Shown: positions 45,971 to 55,649, counted from the stretch's first letter. The stretch: DNA of 64,000 nucleotides from an uncultured Desulfobacter sp. (GCF_963666675.1 NZ_OY762929.1:5366001-5430000); one strand, 5' to 3'. The notes: generated by a model not told the origin, from the letters alone. Program-made: numbers and translations.

Positions 45971-46047
45971 GTAGGGGCAACCCCCTGTGGTTGCCCTCGT
46001 TGGGGCAGGCACGGCGGCAGGGCAGGCACAGGGACCTGCCCCTACAG
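45971..46047. repeat. 77-bp palindromic repeat, copy 2
   Basis: Second copy of 41823-41899, with perfect GTAGGGGCA and (complement) TGCCCCTAC-type ends. It lies between the convergent dctM and ModF-like genes. Confidence 0.85.
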
Positions 46048-46112
46048 CACCCGACGTTAAAACCACTCCCCCAAATTGCAACGCCGCAGATCGGAGACTT
46101 GTCGTCCAAACA

Positions 46113-47570
46113 CTAATTTCCCATGCGAATGTGGGAGACAAAGAAATCTCTAAACTCATCCTCCCTGTGGCTGACGTATAAAATGGTGCTTAACTGCTCC
46201 GCTGCCACCTGACCTAAAAAATCCAGAACCGCATTACGATTGGCCCGGTCCAATCCATGGGTGGGTTCGTCCAGCACCAGAAGGTCGGGCAGTTTTATCA
46301 GGGCCCGGGCAATGAGTGCCAGCCGCTGATCTGCATAGGAAAGACTTCGGAAAGGATCTTGAGCTTTATCCGCCAGGCTGATTCGTTCCAGCCAGGCCAG
46401 GGCTTTTTTGTCATCTTCAGGCGTTGGGCGCTGGTACAAACCAATGGTGTCATAAATACCGGATGTCACACAGGCCAGAACACTGCCGGCCACCCGATAG
46501 CTGCGGTGAAATTCCGTGCTGACAATACCCATCCTTTTTTTCAACTCCCAGATGGACTCTCCGGTTCCCCTGCGGGTGCCGAAGATCCACAGTCGATTCC
46601 GGTAGCAGGCGGGATGATCGCCCGTGATCACCTGTAGCAAAGTGGACTTACCGCAGCCGTTGGGACCCGACACCAGGGTATGCTCACCTGCGGCGATGCT
46701 CAGGTTTAGATCGGAAAAAACAGGATCTCCCGAATAGCCGGCATGGCCGTCTTCAAGCCTGACAAGCGCCTTCGAATGCGGTGATCCCTCTGTTTTTGCA
46801 GATTTTATATCATTAATATCCGCTGTAAAATTTGCCTGCCCTTGAAACTCTATCAGTTTAGGCAAGACCTCCTGCCGAGGACCGCAAAGGGCCATTTGTC
46901 CATTTTCAATCACCGCAATGTGGGTGGCGCCGGCGGGGACGTCCCCGGGATCATAGACAAACGCCAGAATACCCATCCCGCAACTTCTGCAATGACCAAG
47001 AGCCAAATCAAGCTGCCCGCACCCAGCCTTGTCCAGGCCGTCAAAGGGAGACTGTATCAACAGCCATTGGCTGCCCGAGGAGATCCTGGACAGCAGCAGC
47101 AATTTTCGCGTCTGACCCGTGGACAACTGCCGGTAGCCCTGGTCCAGCACCTGATCCATACCAAAGGCGCGGATCATGTCCCCGTATTGATCCGGATCAT
47201 GGATAAACGCCCTCGCCAGGGTGCCCGGGTCCAGACGATCCATGAAATCACTATCGTCATTTTTAAGTTCCTGTTCAAATATCTCCTGCTGCCCGGCAAA
47301 GGAAAAAATGCCCATATCTTTGGGCAGACAGATTTCAGCGCCTGGAATGCCGGCGTGATCCGGGGACAACAGACTAAAAAACTTATCAATCCCGGACCGG
47401 TTTTGACCCAGGATGCACCAGAATTCACCGGCTGAGGCTTCAAATAAAGGGATATCTAAATCAGAAGTTTTTACATTTTCAATTTTCATGGGCGTATTCA
47501 ACCAGGTTTGCGGCATTTCAGCAAGTCTGAATTTTCCATTGAAAAAACCGGCGAATGCTGCTTTCTCCAT
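46113..47570 (-). CDS. ModF-like protein with two ABC ATPase domains, first one degenerate
   Basis: 485 residues; a start at ATG 47489 is also possible and neither has a clear ribosome binding site. The second ABC domain is canonical: Walker A SGPNGCGKSTLL, signature-like LSYADQRLALIARALI, Walker B LLVLDEPTHGLD and SHREDE. The first lacks both nucleotide motifs: LGQNRSGIDKFF in place of GxxGxGKST and LLIQSPFDGLD in place of LLLDEP, though LSTGQTRKLLLL remains. ModF-type proteins have no membrane domain and are linked to molybdate metabolism, but no mod genes are adjacent. Confidence 0.75.
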   Translation of the reverse strand: MEKAAFAGFFNGKFRLAEMPQTWLNTPMKIENVKTSDLDIPLFEASAGEFWCILGQNRSGIDKFFSLLSPDHAGIPGAEICLPKDMGIFSFAGQQEIFEQELKNDDSDFMDRLDPGTLARAFIHDPDQYGDMIRAFGMDQVLDQGYRQLSTGQTRKLLLLSRISSGSQWLLIQSPFDGLDKAGCGQLDLALGHCRSCGMGILAFVYDPGDVPAGATHIAVIENGQMALCGPRQEVLPKLIEFQGQANFTADINDIKSAKTEGSPHSKALVRLEDGHAGYSGDPVFSDLNLSIAAGEHTLVSGPNGCGKSTLLQVITGDHPACYRNRLWIFGTRRGTGESIWELKKRMGIVSTEFHRSYRVAGSVLACVTSGIYDTIGLYQRPTPEDDKKALAWLERISLADKAQDPFRSLSYADQRLALIARALIKLPDLLVLDEPTHGLDRANRNAVLDFLGQVAAEQLSTILYVSHREDEFRDFFVSHIRMGN

Positions 47571-47669
47571 ATTTGAATAATTTGGTTTTGCAAAACGCCT
47601 GGGATTTTGCTAAAAGCCTTCAGTGGAAAACAGTGCCATGTTGAATGTGAAACAGGAGAGGTAAGACAA

Positions 47670-48308
47670 GTGACCGGTTTTCAAGCCAAAACAATATATG
47701 TTGATGTGGATGATGTTGTATCCAGAACCACAGAAACGTATCCGGATGTTGTGGCCCAGGAATTTGGAAAGACCGTATCCTTTGAAGACCTGACCGGTTT
47801 TGATTTGAAGCGTTGTTTTCAATTGACGGACAATGAGTTTCAATATTTTTTCGACCTGGTCCATCAACCTGATTTCCTTTTGGGATTTAAGCCGGTGGAA
47901 GGCGCGGTTGAGACCCTGAAGCACTGGGCGGATATGGGGCACACCATTGATATTGTAACAGGACGTCCGACCTCGGCCCAGGACGCGACCCTGGCCTGGC
48001 TGGAAAGAAACGAGGTGCCTTTCAGGGGATTCATCATGGTGGATAAATACAATCGTCCCGGCAATGACACGGCCCTGGCCATTTCAAAAGAGGAATTATC
48101 CATGATGGACTACGATCTGGCCGTGGAAGATTCCCCGGAGATGGCGTTATTCCTGGCCCAGGAGATGGGCGTGCCCACCGCATTGGTCCATCGGCCCTGG
48201 AACAGCAACTGCACCACACATGACAACCTGGTTCGGTGTACCTCCTGGAACGAAATCCATCCCATGATCAAGGAACCGGCACTTGAAGCATATGAACAAA
48301 TTATTTAG
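47670..48308 (+). CDS. HAD-superfamily 5'-nucleotidase-like phosphatase
   Basis: About 212 residues from GTG 47670 (GGAGAGG 8 nt upstream); a TTG at 47607 is less likely. HAD motifs: nucleophile IYVDVDDVVS, TGRPTSA (motif II), Lys in MVDKYN and acidic motif AVEDSPEMA. The layout resembles the 5'(3')-deoxyribonucleotidase (NT5C) group, which removes phosphate from nucleoside monophosphates; the true substrate may differ. It precedes selC in the same direction. Confidence 0.7.
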   Translation: MTGFQAKTIYVDVDDVVSRTTETYPDVVAQEFGKTVSFEDLTGFDLKRCFQLTDNEFQYFFDLVHQPDFLLGFKPVEGAVETLKHWADMGHTIDIVTGRPTSAQDATLAWLERNEVPFRGFIMVDKYNRPGNDTALAISKEELSMMDYDLAVEDSPEMALFLAQEMGVPTALVHRPWNSNCTTHDNLVRCTSWNEIHPMIKEPALEAYEQII

Positions 48309-48369
48309 TGCGCGGAACGCAAAAGCAAATTCCTGCAACACACCCATTTGCCAGAACGCTTAAAAAAAA

Positions 48370-48399
48370 TTGACAATCAACACGCTAAAAGTATATTTT
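48370..48399 (+). promoter_or_regulatory. Sigma-70-type promoter of selC
   Basis: TTGACA at 48370-48375 is a perfect -35; a TATATT/TATTTT -10 follows at 16-18 bp spacing (48392-48399). Transcription would begin a few bases before the tRNA at 48414. Confidence 0.75.
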
Positions 48400-48413
48400 A
48401 TAGAATAAATTGC

Positions 48414-48511
48414 GGAAGCACGCGGCTCACTGGTGGGGCCCTCGGACTTCAAATCCGATGTGCGGGGCTGATACCCTCGCGGGTGGGTTCGATTCCCATG
48501 TGCTTCCGCCA
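48414..48511 (+). tRNA. selC: Selenocysteine tRNA (UCA)
   Basis: 98 nt with CCA, the length expected for tRNA-Sec. The 8-bp acceptor stem GGAAGCAC/GTGCTTCC, anticodon loop CTTCAAA (UCA) and a long variable arm (GTGCGGGG...CCCTCGCG) are all present; the T arm reads GGTTCGATTCCC. It supplies Sec for UGA recoding, so the organism makes selenoproteins (formate dehydrogenases and hydrogenases are likely). No selAB genes lie nearby. Confidence 0.97.
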
Positions 48512-48646
48512 ATTTTATCTAAGAAAACAATCGGTTACACATTCCATTTCCTGCCTAAAACTACCTAACTTTTTTAAAATCATTCCAAATTCGATGAATT
48601 TAATCTGACAATATAATTTTTGATATAGTGGCTAATATTTTTAACT

Positions 48647-48920
48647 ATTCACATAGATGAAAAATCATTCAAAATGCCATGTATTTGGCGTTTTCATTTT
48701 GAAAAAAGTCAAAAAATTATAAAATTTCACCCAGGAGACAAAACGTTTAAACACCATGAAATCTGACGATTTTATTTTGAAAAAATTTAAAAATTTATTA
48801 AATATTCATCCATCTGAAGAATCATTTATAACGCCGCATATTTTAAGTTTTTATTCATAAAAATTCTCCAAATTTGCAAAATATTCATCCAAATGAAAAA
48901 TTAACATCTCTTGTTTTTGT
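48647..48920. repeat. Degenerate 79-bp tandem repeat downstream of selC
   Basis: Units begin at about 48647, 48725, 48804 and 48883 (78-79 bp period) with ATTCATCCA-type starts. Their ends share CATTTTGAAAAAA / TATTTTGAAAAAA followed by AAAAATTTATTAAAT-like stretches. The last unit is incomplete and a weak unit may precede the first. The rest of 48512-49272 is AT-rich and non-coding; no protein function is seen. Confidence 0.5.
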
Positions 48921-49272
48921 GGTATCGTCCTGCATCCTGCTCCCAAAGCCGTTGCTATTACGTGAAAAGCATTAAAAATGCCCTTATTTCAAGACGTCTC
49001 CCCCCTATATTCTTTCTTTTTTTGTCTGTTTTGGGATAGAATCTGCAACCAAAACCGTAACCACTTTAATGTTGTGTTTTACATCTCACTAATATTTGAT
49101 ACTTTGCCTTGGTTGGTCTGTTTCGGGGTTTCGGTACGGTTAATTTTCAATCATGCCATCATTTTCGAACGATTTAATTTTTGGCAGAGTAATGAATATA
49201 CAAATGATACTTTTTTTCATATACTAAAAAATTATATTTTCATATTCCCATTTTGTGGAGTTGCTTAAAAAA

Positions 49273-50547
49273 ATGAATAAAAACGCATATAATTTTCTGG
49301 ATCTATTTGCTGGTGCCGGTGGTTTATCAGAAGGTTTTATCCGATCAGGATTCAAACCGATTGCTCATGTTGAGGCTGATAAAGGTGCCTGCAACACCCT
49401 GAGAACAAGAACAGCATATCATTATCTCAAACAATATGATTCGCTATTCGTTTACTTTAAATATCTCAGAGGGGAAATTTCAAGACGAGAATTTTATAAT
49501 TTTATTCCTGAAAAACTATTGAGTTCAATTATCAACGAAAAAATTGAGAAAGATACTTTAAAAAAAATTTTGAGCAAAATTGATTTATTGTTAGAAGGGG
49601 AAAAGCCGGATCTAATAATAGGGGGCCCACCATGTCAAGCGTATTCACTTGTTGGTCGTTCAAGAGATAAAAATAGAATGGTAGGTGATTCAAGAAATTA
49701 TCTTTATAAATATTATGGTGAATTCTTAAAATATTACGCCCCTAAATATTTTGTCTTCGAGAATGTAGTGGGACTTCTGTCTGCGAAAGATATTGACGGA
49801 AACAAATATTACGATGGAATGGTAAAGCTTTTTAAACGCTTAGGGTACCGGACAGAAAGTAAAATCATTACAGCAAATGACTATGGAATTCCTCAAAACC
49901 GCCGTCGAATTATACTTGTTGGCAAAAAAGGAAATGATAATTTTAAATTCCCAGAACCTAATAAAGAAGGTCCAAACTTAAAAATAAGAGAATTAATAGG
50001 CGATCTCCCCCCCATTCAAGCGGGCGGGGGAACGATTAAACCTGTACCTTTACATTCAATGCCGCACGATTATTTAACCCGTAATAAAATTGTGAATGGA
50101 TCTGGCATGGTAACTTGGCATATTGCCCGCCCGAATACAGAACAGGATCTGGAGATTTATCGAATTGCTGTTAATAAATGGTCAAATAAAAAAGAGCGAT
50201 TAGACTATAACGATCTCCCAGAAAGACTTAAAACACACAAAAACAGGAAATCATTCACAGACAGATTTAAAGTTGTTGCATATAACATGGAATATTCTCA
50301 TACAATTATGGCACACCTTCAAAAAGACGGTCACTACTATATACATCCTGATATTCATCAAAATAGATCCATCTCACCAAGAGAGGCCGCCAGGATTCAA
50401 ACATTTCCAGACGATTATTATTTTGAGGGCCATACTGAAAAACATAGTAGAGCCGCAGCATACAGACAGATTGGGAATGCTGTGCCAGTATTACTGGGAC
50501 AAAAAATTGCAGAGAAATTAAAGGAGTCCATAGACAATGGATGCTAA
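49273..50547 (+). CDS. DNA (cytosine-5) methyltransferase of a defence operon
   Basis: About 424 residues from ATG 49273. C5-methylase motifs in order: I FLDLFAGAGGLSEGF, IV GGPPCQAYSLVG (catalytic Cys), VI FVFENVVGLL, VIII YGIPQNRRRIILVG, IX SPREAARIQTFPDDY and X AYRQIGNAVPVLLG; the target recognition region lies between VIII and IX. AT-rich codon use differs from the core genes. The 3' end overlaps the ATPase gene by 11 bp. It would mark host DNA in a restriction-type system. Confidence 0.93.
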   Translation: MNKNAYNFLDLFAGAGGLSEGFIRSGFKPIAHVEADKGACNTLRTRTAYHYLKQYDSLFVYFKYLRGEISRREFYNFIPEKLLSSIINEKIEKDTLKKILSKIDLLLEGEKPDLIIGGPPCQAYSLVGRSRDKNRMVGDSRNYLYKYYGEFLKYYAPKYFVFENVVGLLSAKDIDGNKYYDGMVKLFKRLGYRTESKIITANDYGIPQNRRRIILVGKKGNDNFKFPEPNKEGPNLKIRELIGDLPPIQAGGGTIKPVPLHSMPHDYLTRNKIVNGSGMVTWHIARPNTEQDLEIYRIAVNKWSNKKERLDYNDLPERLKTHKNRKSFTDRFKVVAYNMEYSHTIMAHLQKDGHYYIHPDIHQNRSISPREAARIQTFPDDYYFEGHTEKHSRAAAYRQIGNAVPVLLGQKIAEKLKESIDNGC

Positions 50548-52729
50548 TGAGAATCTCTTTAAAATCCGACCAGCGGGAAGGCATTTATTAACGATCGGTC
50601 GGGATCTAATCAAAGATGAACATGCTGCAATCGTAGAGTTAGTAAAAAATGCTTATGATGCTGATTCAAATGATGTTGTAATTCATTTTAAAGTTTCTCA
50701 AAATAGAAACAAATTTCAAATTATTGTTACGGACCATGGTCATGGTATGACTCGTAATGATGTCATTAATAATTGGTTAGTGCCATCGACAACGGATAAA
50801 GTTATAAGAAGAAAGAAAAGTAACAGAACTATGCAAGGTCGAAAGGGAATCGGCCGATGGTCTGCAGCCATTCTTGGCAATGATCTTTATCTTAAAACAG
50901 TCACACCAAAAGGCGAAAAAACCGAAGTTCTGGTCCAATGGTCTGATTTTGAAAAAGCAAAATACTTGGAAGATGTCCCCATTCTTGTTGAGACAACGGA
51001 TACAACAGAACGCCATGGCACTGTTTTAACAATTGATTGTTCAATAGAAAAAATTAAATTATGGACAGGAGAAAAAGACTCTGGTGTTAATAAGCTTGAA
51101 TTTGAACTTGCTAAATTAGTATCTCCAGTAGGGACTTTCGGAAGAGACAAAAAAATAGAAGATGAATTTACTATCAAAACGATTTATGAAAATTTATTCG
51201 ATGACAAATCAAGAAACATATCCAAAAATATAGAATCCATACCACTTATAGATTCCTTCGATTATAGAATTAAAGGAGAAATTAAAAAATCTGGTTTGGG
51301 GATGTCTGTTTACTCAACACAAAAAATAAAAAATAGTGTCGATGAAGAAATCCCGTTTGAGATTAAAGGTGGCACAAAGTGTGGGACAATAGAATTTGAT
51401 ATCCGGGTATATGATAGAGATGCTGATGCTATTGACGAACTTATAACACGTGGTTCCGGATTAAGAAGACCAGATGGTTCCCTTTTTGGCAAAAGGGAAG
51501 CCAGAAACTTATTAAATGAATACAATGGGATCGGCGTTTATCGGAATGGATTTAGAATAAGGCCATTGGGTGATCCTGAATATGACTGGCTTATTTTAAA
51601 TAAGAGAAGAGTTCAAAATCCTTCTATGAAAATCGGTAGCGATCAGGTTATCGGTTATATACATATTCAATCAGAGGAAGAATCTGGACTTGAAGAAAAA
51701 AGCGCAAGAGATGGCCTCAAAGAAAACGAAGCATTTCAAGCTCTTCAAAAAATAATAACTGAATATGTTTTGATAGAACTTGAACAAAGGCGATTTGAAT
51801 ACAGATATAGAGAAAATCTTTCACATGATAAAAATAAAATTGAACAAAATATTAAATATCTGACTGATTTTTCAGATCTTGGTAATAAGGTGAAGAAGGT
51901 TCTGAATCTCAAAAAGATAGACTCAGAAGCTTCTAATAAAATTTTAGGATATATAACTGAAAAAGAAGAAAAACAGGGAAAAATATTAGAAGAGCTTCAG
52001 AAAGCAATCGCAGTATATCAAGGACAAGCAACCTTAGGCAAAATTATAAATGTAGTTCTCCATGAGGGAAGGAAACCTGTCAGTTATTATATTAATACAT
52101 TTCCATTGCTCGAAAAGTGGTTGAAACAATGGCTGAAAAAGCCCGCTCAATCGATCGAAGACAAAATTACAACTGTAATTCATACATCCGTAATTAATGC
52201 AAAAACTCTTGCCGGTTTTTATAAGCAGTTAGACCCCCTTGCTTCCGTACAACGGGGGCGGAAAAGTAAAGTAAATATAAGGCAGGCTATCCAAAAAGCA
52301 TTAACAACATTTGCGAGCCAATTGGACCGGGAAGGAATTACATACAATTTAAGCGATGAGTCGAAAATTCTATTTGACTGTTGGCCACAGGATATCCAAA
52401 TTATTTTGACAAATCTGATTGAAAACAGCATTTATTGGCTTTCAAAAAGAGAGGATGATTCCCCAAAGCAAATTAATATTGAAATAAAGCTTAACGGAAA
52501 CGACTTTGATGCATTGGATTATTATGACAATGGCCTTGGAATTTCAAAAAAGCATATTGAAAATCAGGTGATTTTTGAACCTGGTTTTTCGACTAAACCG
52601 CAAGGTACTGGTCTGGGGTTATCAATTGCTGGAGAAGCTGCGGATAGGAGCAACTTAATATTAAAAGCTCTCGAATTCAGTGGTGGTGCTTATTTCAGAC
52701 TTGAAAAAAAGGAGGTGACTAATGACTGA
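50537..52729 (+). CDS. MORC-type GHKL ATPase fused to a histidine-kinase-like module
   Basis: 730 residues. N-terminal GHKL domain: N-box AIVELVKNAYDAD (31-43), G1 VTDHGHGM (64-71), G2 MQGRKGIGRWSA (99-110), then an S5-like region to about 400. A coiled-coil stretch follows, then LHEGRKPVSYY (His509) resembling a HisKA H-box, and a second ATP-binding domain: N-box NLIENSIYWL (626-635), G1 YYDNGLGIS (662-670), G2 QGTGLGLSIAGEAA (689-702). It thus combines a prokaryotic MORC-like ATPase with a kinase core. The next gene encodes a receiver, overlapping by 8 bp, so His-to-Asp phosphotransfer between them is likely. Confidence 0.85.
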   Translation: MDANENLFKIRPAGRHLLTIGRDLIKDEHAAIVELVKNAYDADSNDVVIHFKVSQNRNKFQIIVTDHGHGMTRNDVINNWLVPSTTDKVIRRKKSNRTMQGRKGIGRWSAAILGNDLYLKTVTPKGEKTEVLVQWSDFEKAKYLEDVPILVETTDTTERHGTVLTIDCSIEKIKLWTGEKDSGVNKLEFELAKLVSPVGTFGRDKKIEDEFTIKTIYENLFDDKSRNISKNIESIPLIDSFDYRIKGEIKKSGLGMSVYSTQKIKNSVDEEIPFEIKGGTKCGTIEFDIRVYDRDADAIDELITRGSGLRRPDGSLFGKREARNLLNEYNGIGVYRNGFRIRPLGDPEYDWLILNKRRVQNPSMKIGSDQVIGYIHIQSEEESGLEEKSARDGLKENEAFQALQKIITEYVLIELEQRRFEYRYRENLSHDKNKIEQNIKYLTDFSDLGNKVKKVLNLKKIDSEASNKILGYITEKEEKQGKILEELQKAIAVYQGQATLGKIINVVLHEGRKPVSYYINTFPLLEKWLKQWLKKPAQSIEDKITTVIHTSVINAKTLAGFYKQLDPLASVQRGRKSKVNIRQAIQKALTTFASQLDREGITYNLSDESKILFDCWPQDIQIILTNLIENSIYWLSKREDDSPKQINIEIKLNGNDFDALDYYDNGLGISKKHIENQVIFEPGFSTKPQGTGLGLSIAGEAADRSNLILKALEFSGGAYFRLEKKEVTND

Positions 52730-52951
52730 CTTGAGTCTGCTAATTGTTGAAGATGATCAAACACAGATTGACTCCTACAATTTTAACATAGAAGATTTCA
52801 ATGAAGAAAATGATCATTCCATAACGGTAACAACAGCAACTAATTTTGAAGCGGCGCAGAAATTAATAGATGAGCATGATTTTGATAGCGCTGTCATTGA
52901 TCTTAAATTAGACACACAATCACCCGACAAGTTTGCAGGTCTGGAATTAAT
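52722..52951 (+). pseudogene. Receiver-domain protein, N-terminal part, interrupted by an IS
   Basis: Starts SLLIVEDDQTQIDSYNFN and reaches SAVIDLKL (phosphoacceptor Asp) before the IS at 52952. The two parts (230 and 871 nt, one copy of the duplication) restore exactly 367 codons with the junction GLELI-ELITNK. The gene overlaps the ATPase by 8 bp. Confidence 0.9.
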
Positions 52952-54769
52952 CAGCAGTTCTCAGTGAAGATCGCACTCTCTAACAAATTGGCATTTCGGG
53001 CAATGAGTCCTATTGATTTTCGTAATGTCTTTTGCAAATTTGCTATGGAATTAAAGCCCGAATTGATCATATAACCTTCTACTTACGCCAAACACTATTG
53101 TTTTAATTTTCAATATATCACACCTGAATGCAAAATATTTATAACCTATTGAAATAACATCAAATATAAAACTAGATTTTTTATATGCTTTATGATAGCC
53201 TTATTCAACGATACATTGTATAGGGGCTATCAGCTTGAACACTGGGAAACAACTCAAATTTTCAAACCTTAGAAAAACGGTTTCTAAACGGGCCGATGAG
53301 ATTGTTGACAAACGCCAAGATGGGAAAACCAAACACTCCATGCATGATTCATGTCTGAGTGCCCTTGCTATGATGTTTTTTCAAGATCCTTCAATGCTTG
53401 AATTTCAAAAGCGCCTTGAAGAGGCATCACAATTGAACAATTTGCGGACAATGTTCAAGGTTACTACCATCCCAAAAGATAATCAAATGAGGGCTATCCT
53501 CGACGATGTACCTTCGGAGCAACTGTTTCCGGTTTTCTCAGACTTTTTCGGCTTGCTTCAACGAGGCAATCATTTAAACGATTATCGTTTTTTGGAAGAT
53601 GGCTATATTATTCCGATTGACGGCACACAATATTTTCGATCCGAGAGCGTTAATTGCCCTTCATGCTTGGTGAAAAAACACCGCAATGGAACCGTCAGTT
53701 ACTCACATCAATCTCTCTGTGCTGCTGTGGTTCATCCAGACAAGCGCCAGGTATTTCCATTAGCACCGGAACCCATAAAGAATACCGATGGCACCAAAAA
53801 GCAGGATTGTGAGATTAACGCCGGAAAACGGATACTGCAGCGCATTCGAACGGACCACCCAAAGCTGAAAATAGTCATCACCGCTGATGATCTATATTCC
53901 AAAAAACCATTCGTTGACCTTCTTCAAAAATTAAAAATGTCTTTTATTCTGGTGGCAAAGCCCACAGATCATACAATTTTATTCGAGCAGGTCCTGCAGA
54001 AAGAAGAACAGGATGACGTCAACCAGATCGAATGGAAAGACAAAAAAGGGCTGATCCATAAATACGAGTGGATCAATGGGCTTCGTTTAAATGGGGACAC
54101 ATCGGCACCGGTAATAAATTTCCTCGAGTACAGTATTCTCAAAGATCAGGATAAAATCATCTATACCAATAGCTGGGTGACGGATATTGAGGTGAACGCC
54201 GGCAATGTCAAAAAGCTTGTCAAGGCAGGCAGGGCCAAATGGAAAATTGAAAATGAAAATTTCAACACCTTGAAAAACCAAGGATATCATGCTGAGCACA
54301 ATTTTGGGCATGGCGAAAATAATCTTTCATTTAATTTTTTCCTGATTATTCTAATGGCATTCTCCATGCATCAGATCATCGAATTAATGGACCCGCTTTT
54401 TAAGAAAGCAAGGGCCAAATTCAGTGCCCGAAAAGAATTCTGGAATCAACTACGCTGTACCATTCGGATTATCATTTTTAGAAACTGGGAATCATTGCTA
54501 CAATTTATAATATCACCATCAACTGAAATTCGAGCACCCTGATCCGAATTCTTCAAAAATTTACCTTTGAGAAAATTCGAGCCTACCCATCAAGGAAGGC
54601 CCCGAGATGACTATTGGCTTTGGATAAAAAGCATTGCCATATTTTACGGAGCTGGTAAGGTCATTGAAGAAAATAGAAACTCGACGATTTCCACGGTTCT
54701 GTATTGCCTCTGAAACGTACGAGAAATTGATGTGTTTTTAATGATAGTCCCCTTCACTGAGAACTGCTG
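52952..54769. mobile_element. Complete 1.8-kb DDE insertion sequence with 9-bp target duplication
   Basis: CAGCAGTTCTCAGTGAAG (52952-52969) and its complement (54752-54769) are 18-bp perfect inverted repeats. GGAATTAAT flanks the element at 52943-52951 and 54770-54778. One full-length transposase is inside; about 265 bp before and 230 bp after it are non-coding. All features intact implies recent insertion. Confidence 0.95.
53235..54542 (+). CDS. DDE transposase (IS4-like/ISNCY-type)
   Basis: 435 residues, likely TTG start with AGGGG upstream. Catalytic residues appear in IPIDGTQYF, ITADDLYSKKPF and the C-terminal AKWKIENENFNTLKNQGYHAEHNFGH (Glu). The last motif is typical of IS4-clan transposases close to the ISDol1 group; the exact family is not certain. 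Full length, probably active. Confidence 0.85.
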   Translation: MNTGKQLKFSNLRKTVSKRADEIVDKRQDGKTKHSMHDSCLSALAMMFFQDPSMLEFQKRLEEASQLNNLRTMFKVTTIPKDNQMRAILDDVPSEQLFPVFSDFFGLLQRGNHLNDYRFLEDGYIIPIDGTQYFRSESVNCPSCLVKKHRNGTVSYSHQSLCAAVVHPDKRQVFPLAPEPIKNTDGTKKQDCEINAGKRILQRIRTDHPKLKIVITADDLYSKKPFVDLLQKLKMSFILVAKPTDHTILFEQVLQKEEQDDVNQIEWKDKKGLIHKYEWINGLRLNGDTSAPVINFLEYSILKDQDKIIYTNSWVTDIEVNAGNVKKLVKAGRAKWKIENENFNTLKNQGYHAEHNFGHGENNLSFNFFLIILMAFSMHQIIELMDPLFKKARAKFSARKEFWNQLRCTIRIIIFRNWESLLQFIISPSTEIRAP

Positions 54770-54778
54770 GGAATTAAT

Positions 54779-55649
54779 AGAGTTAATCACTAATAAAGCG
54801 AGGTGCCCTGTAATAGTACTTTCAGCCAATCCTGAGAATGTGCCCGAAGGCGCGAAGACGGTTATGACGCTCGAAAGGACCACAGAATTCAAAACCGTGC
54901 TTAATACATTTATATGCATTAAGAAATCGGGATTAACTGATATTATGAAGAGGACCGGTATTATAGAAAAGGCTTTAAATTCTATATACTGGGATAACAT
55001 TATTCCAAATATTGATAAATGGTTACAATATACAGAAAACGGGGAAGATACTGTTAAACCGTTATTAAGGTTAACAGTAAATCATTTGCTTCAACTCTTA
55101 GAAGACGGAAAGAGAAGTCTTCCTGAAGAGATGTATATTCGCCCACCAATGAATAAAAGCCTAAGGACAGGGAGTATTATTAAAAATAAAGAACACGGTA
55201 ATGCTTTTGTTGTTTTGAGTCCTGAATGTGATCTCGTTTTAAGACCAAATGGGGAAATGAAAACAGATCATATTCTGATTTGTGGAATTGATACTAATTT
55301 AACTAAATTATATAATGATGAAATTAGTAAATCAGGTAAATCTGAAGGAAATTCGAAAAAGAAAAAATCGGTTATAGAAAATTATATTAAAAATAATCAA
55401 GGCATTAATTATCATTGGTTGCCAGAAACTTCTTTTTTCACTGGTGGAGTTATTCAATTCAGAGATGTCCATAGCTGTACGTTTACGGAATACACAGAAA
55501 ATTTTGAAAAGCCCGAGTTTCAGATCTCTTCTCCATTTATTAAAAATATTCTTAGTAGATTTTCAGCTTATTATTCCAGACAAGGACAACCTGATTTTGA
55601 CTTTAAAAATCTTGCGAAATCAGAATTTATAAAAGTTTCAGCCCAATAA
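54779..55649 (+). pseudogene. Receiver-domain protein, C-terminal part with unknown output domain
   Basis: Continues the receiver (ELITNKARCPVIVLSANPENVP) and then about 240 residues with no domain I can name; LLQLLEDGKRSLPEEMYIRPP and FVVLSPECDLVLRPNGEMKTDH are the most distinctive segments. The latter resembles a motif seen in other defence-operon proteins of unknown role. Its stop overlaps the Vsr-type gene start by 1 bp. An open frame starts at 54732 in the IS, so a truncated product lacking the acceptor Asp could be made. Confidence 0.85.

Noticed and set aside
48647..48920. CRISPR array
   Set aside because: Units are 79 bp, diverged along their whole length, without conserved 25-40 bp repeats or unique spacers, and no cas genes are present.
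48978..49268. 96-codon plus-strand frame before the methyltransferase
   Set aside because: Phe-rich chance composition, no ribosome binding site and no homology pattern; it overlaps the methyltransferase start.
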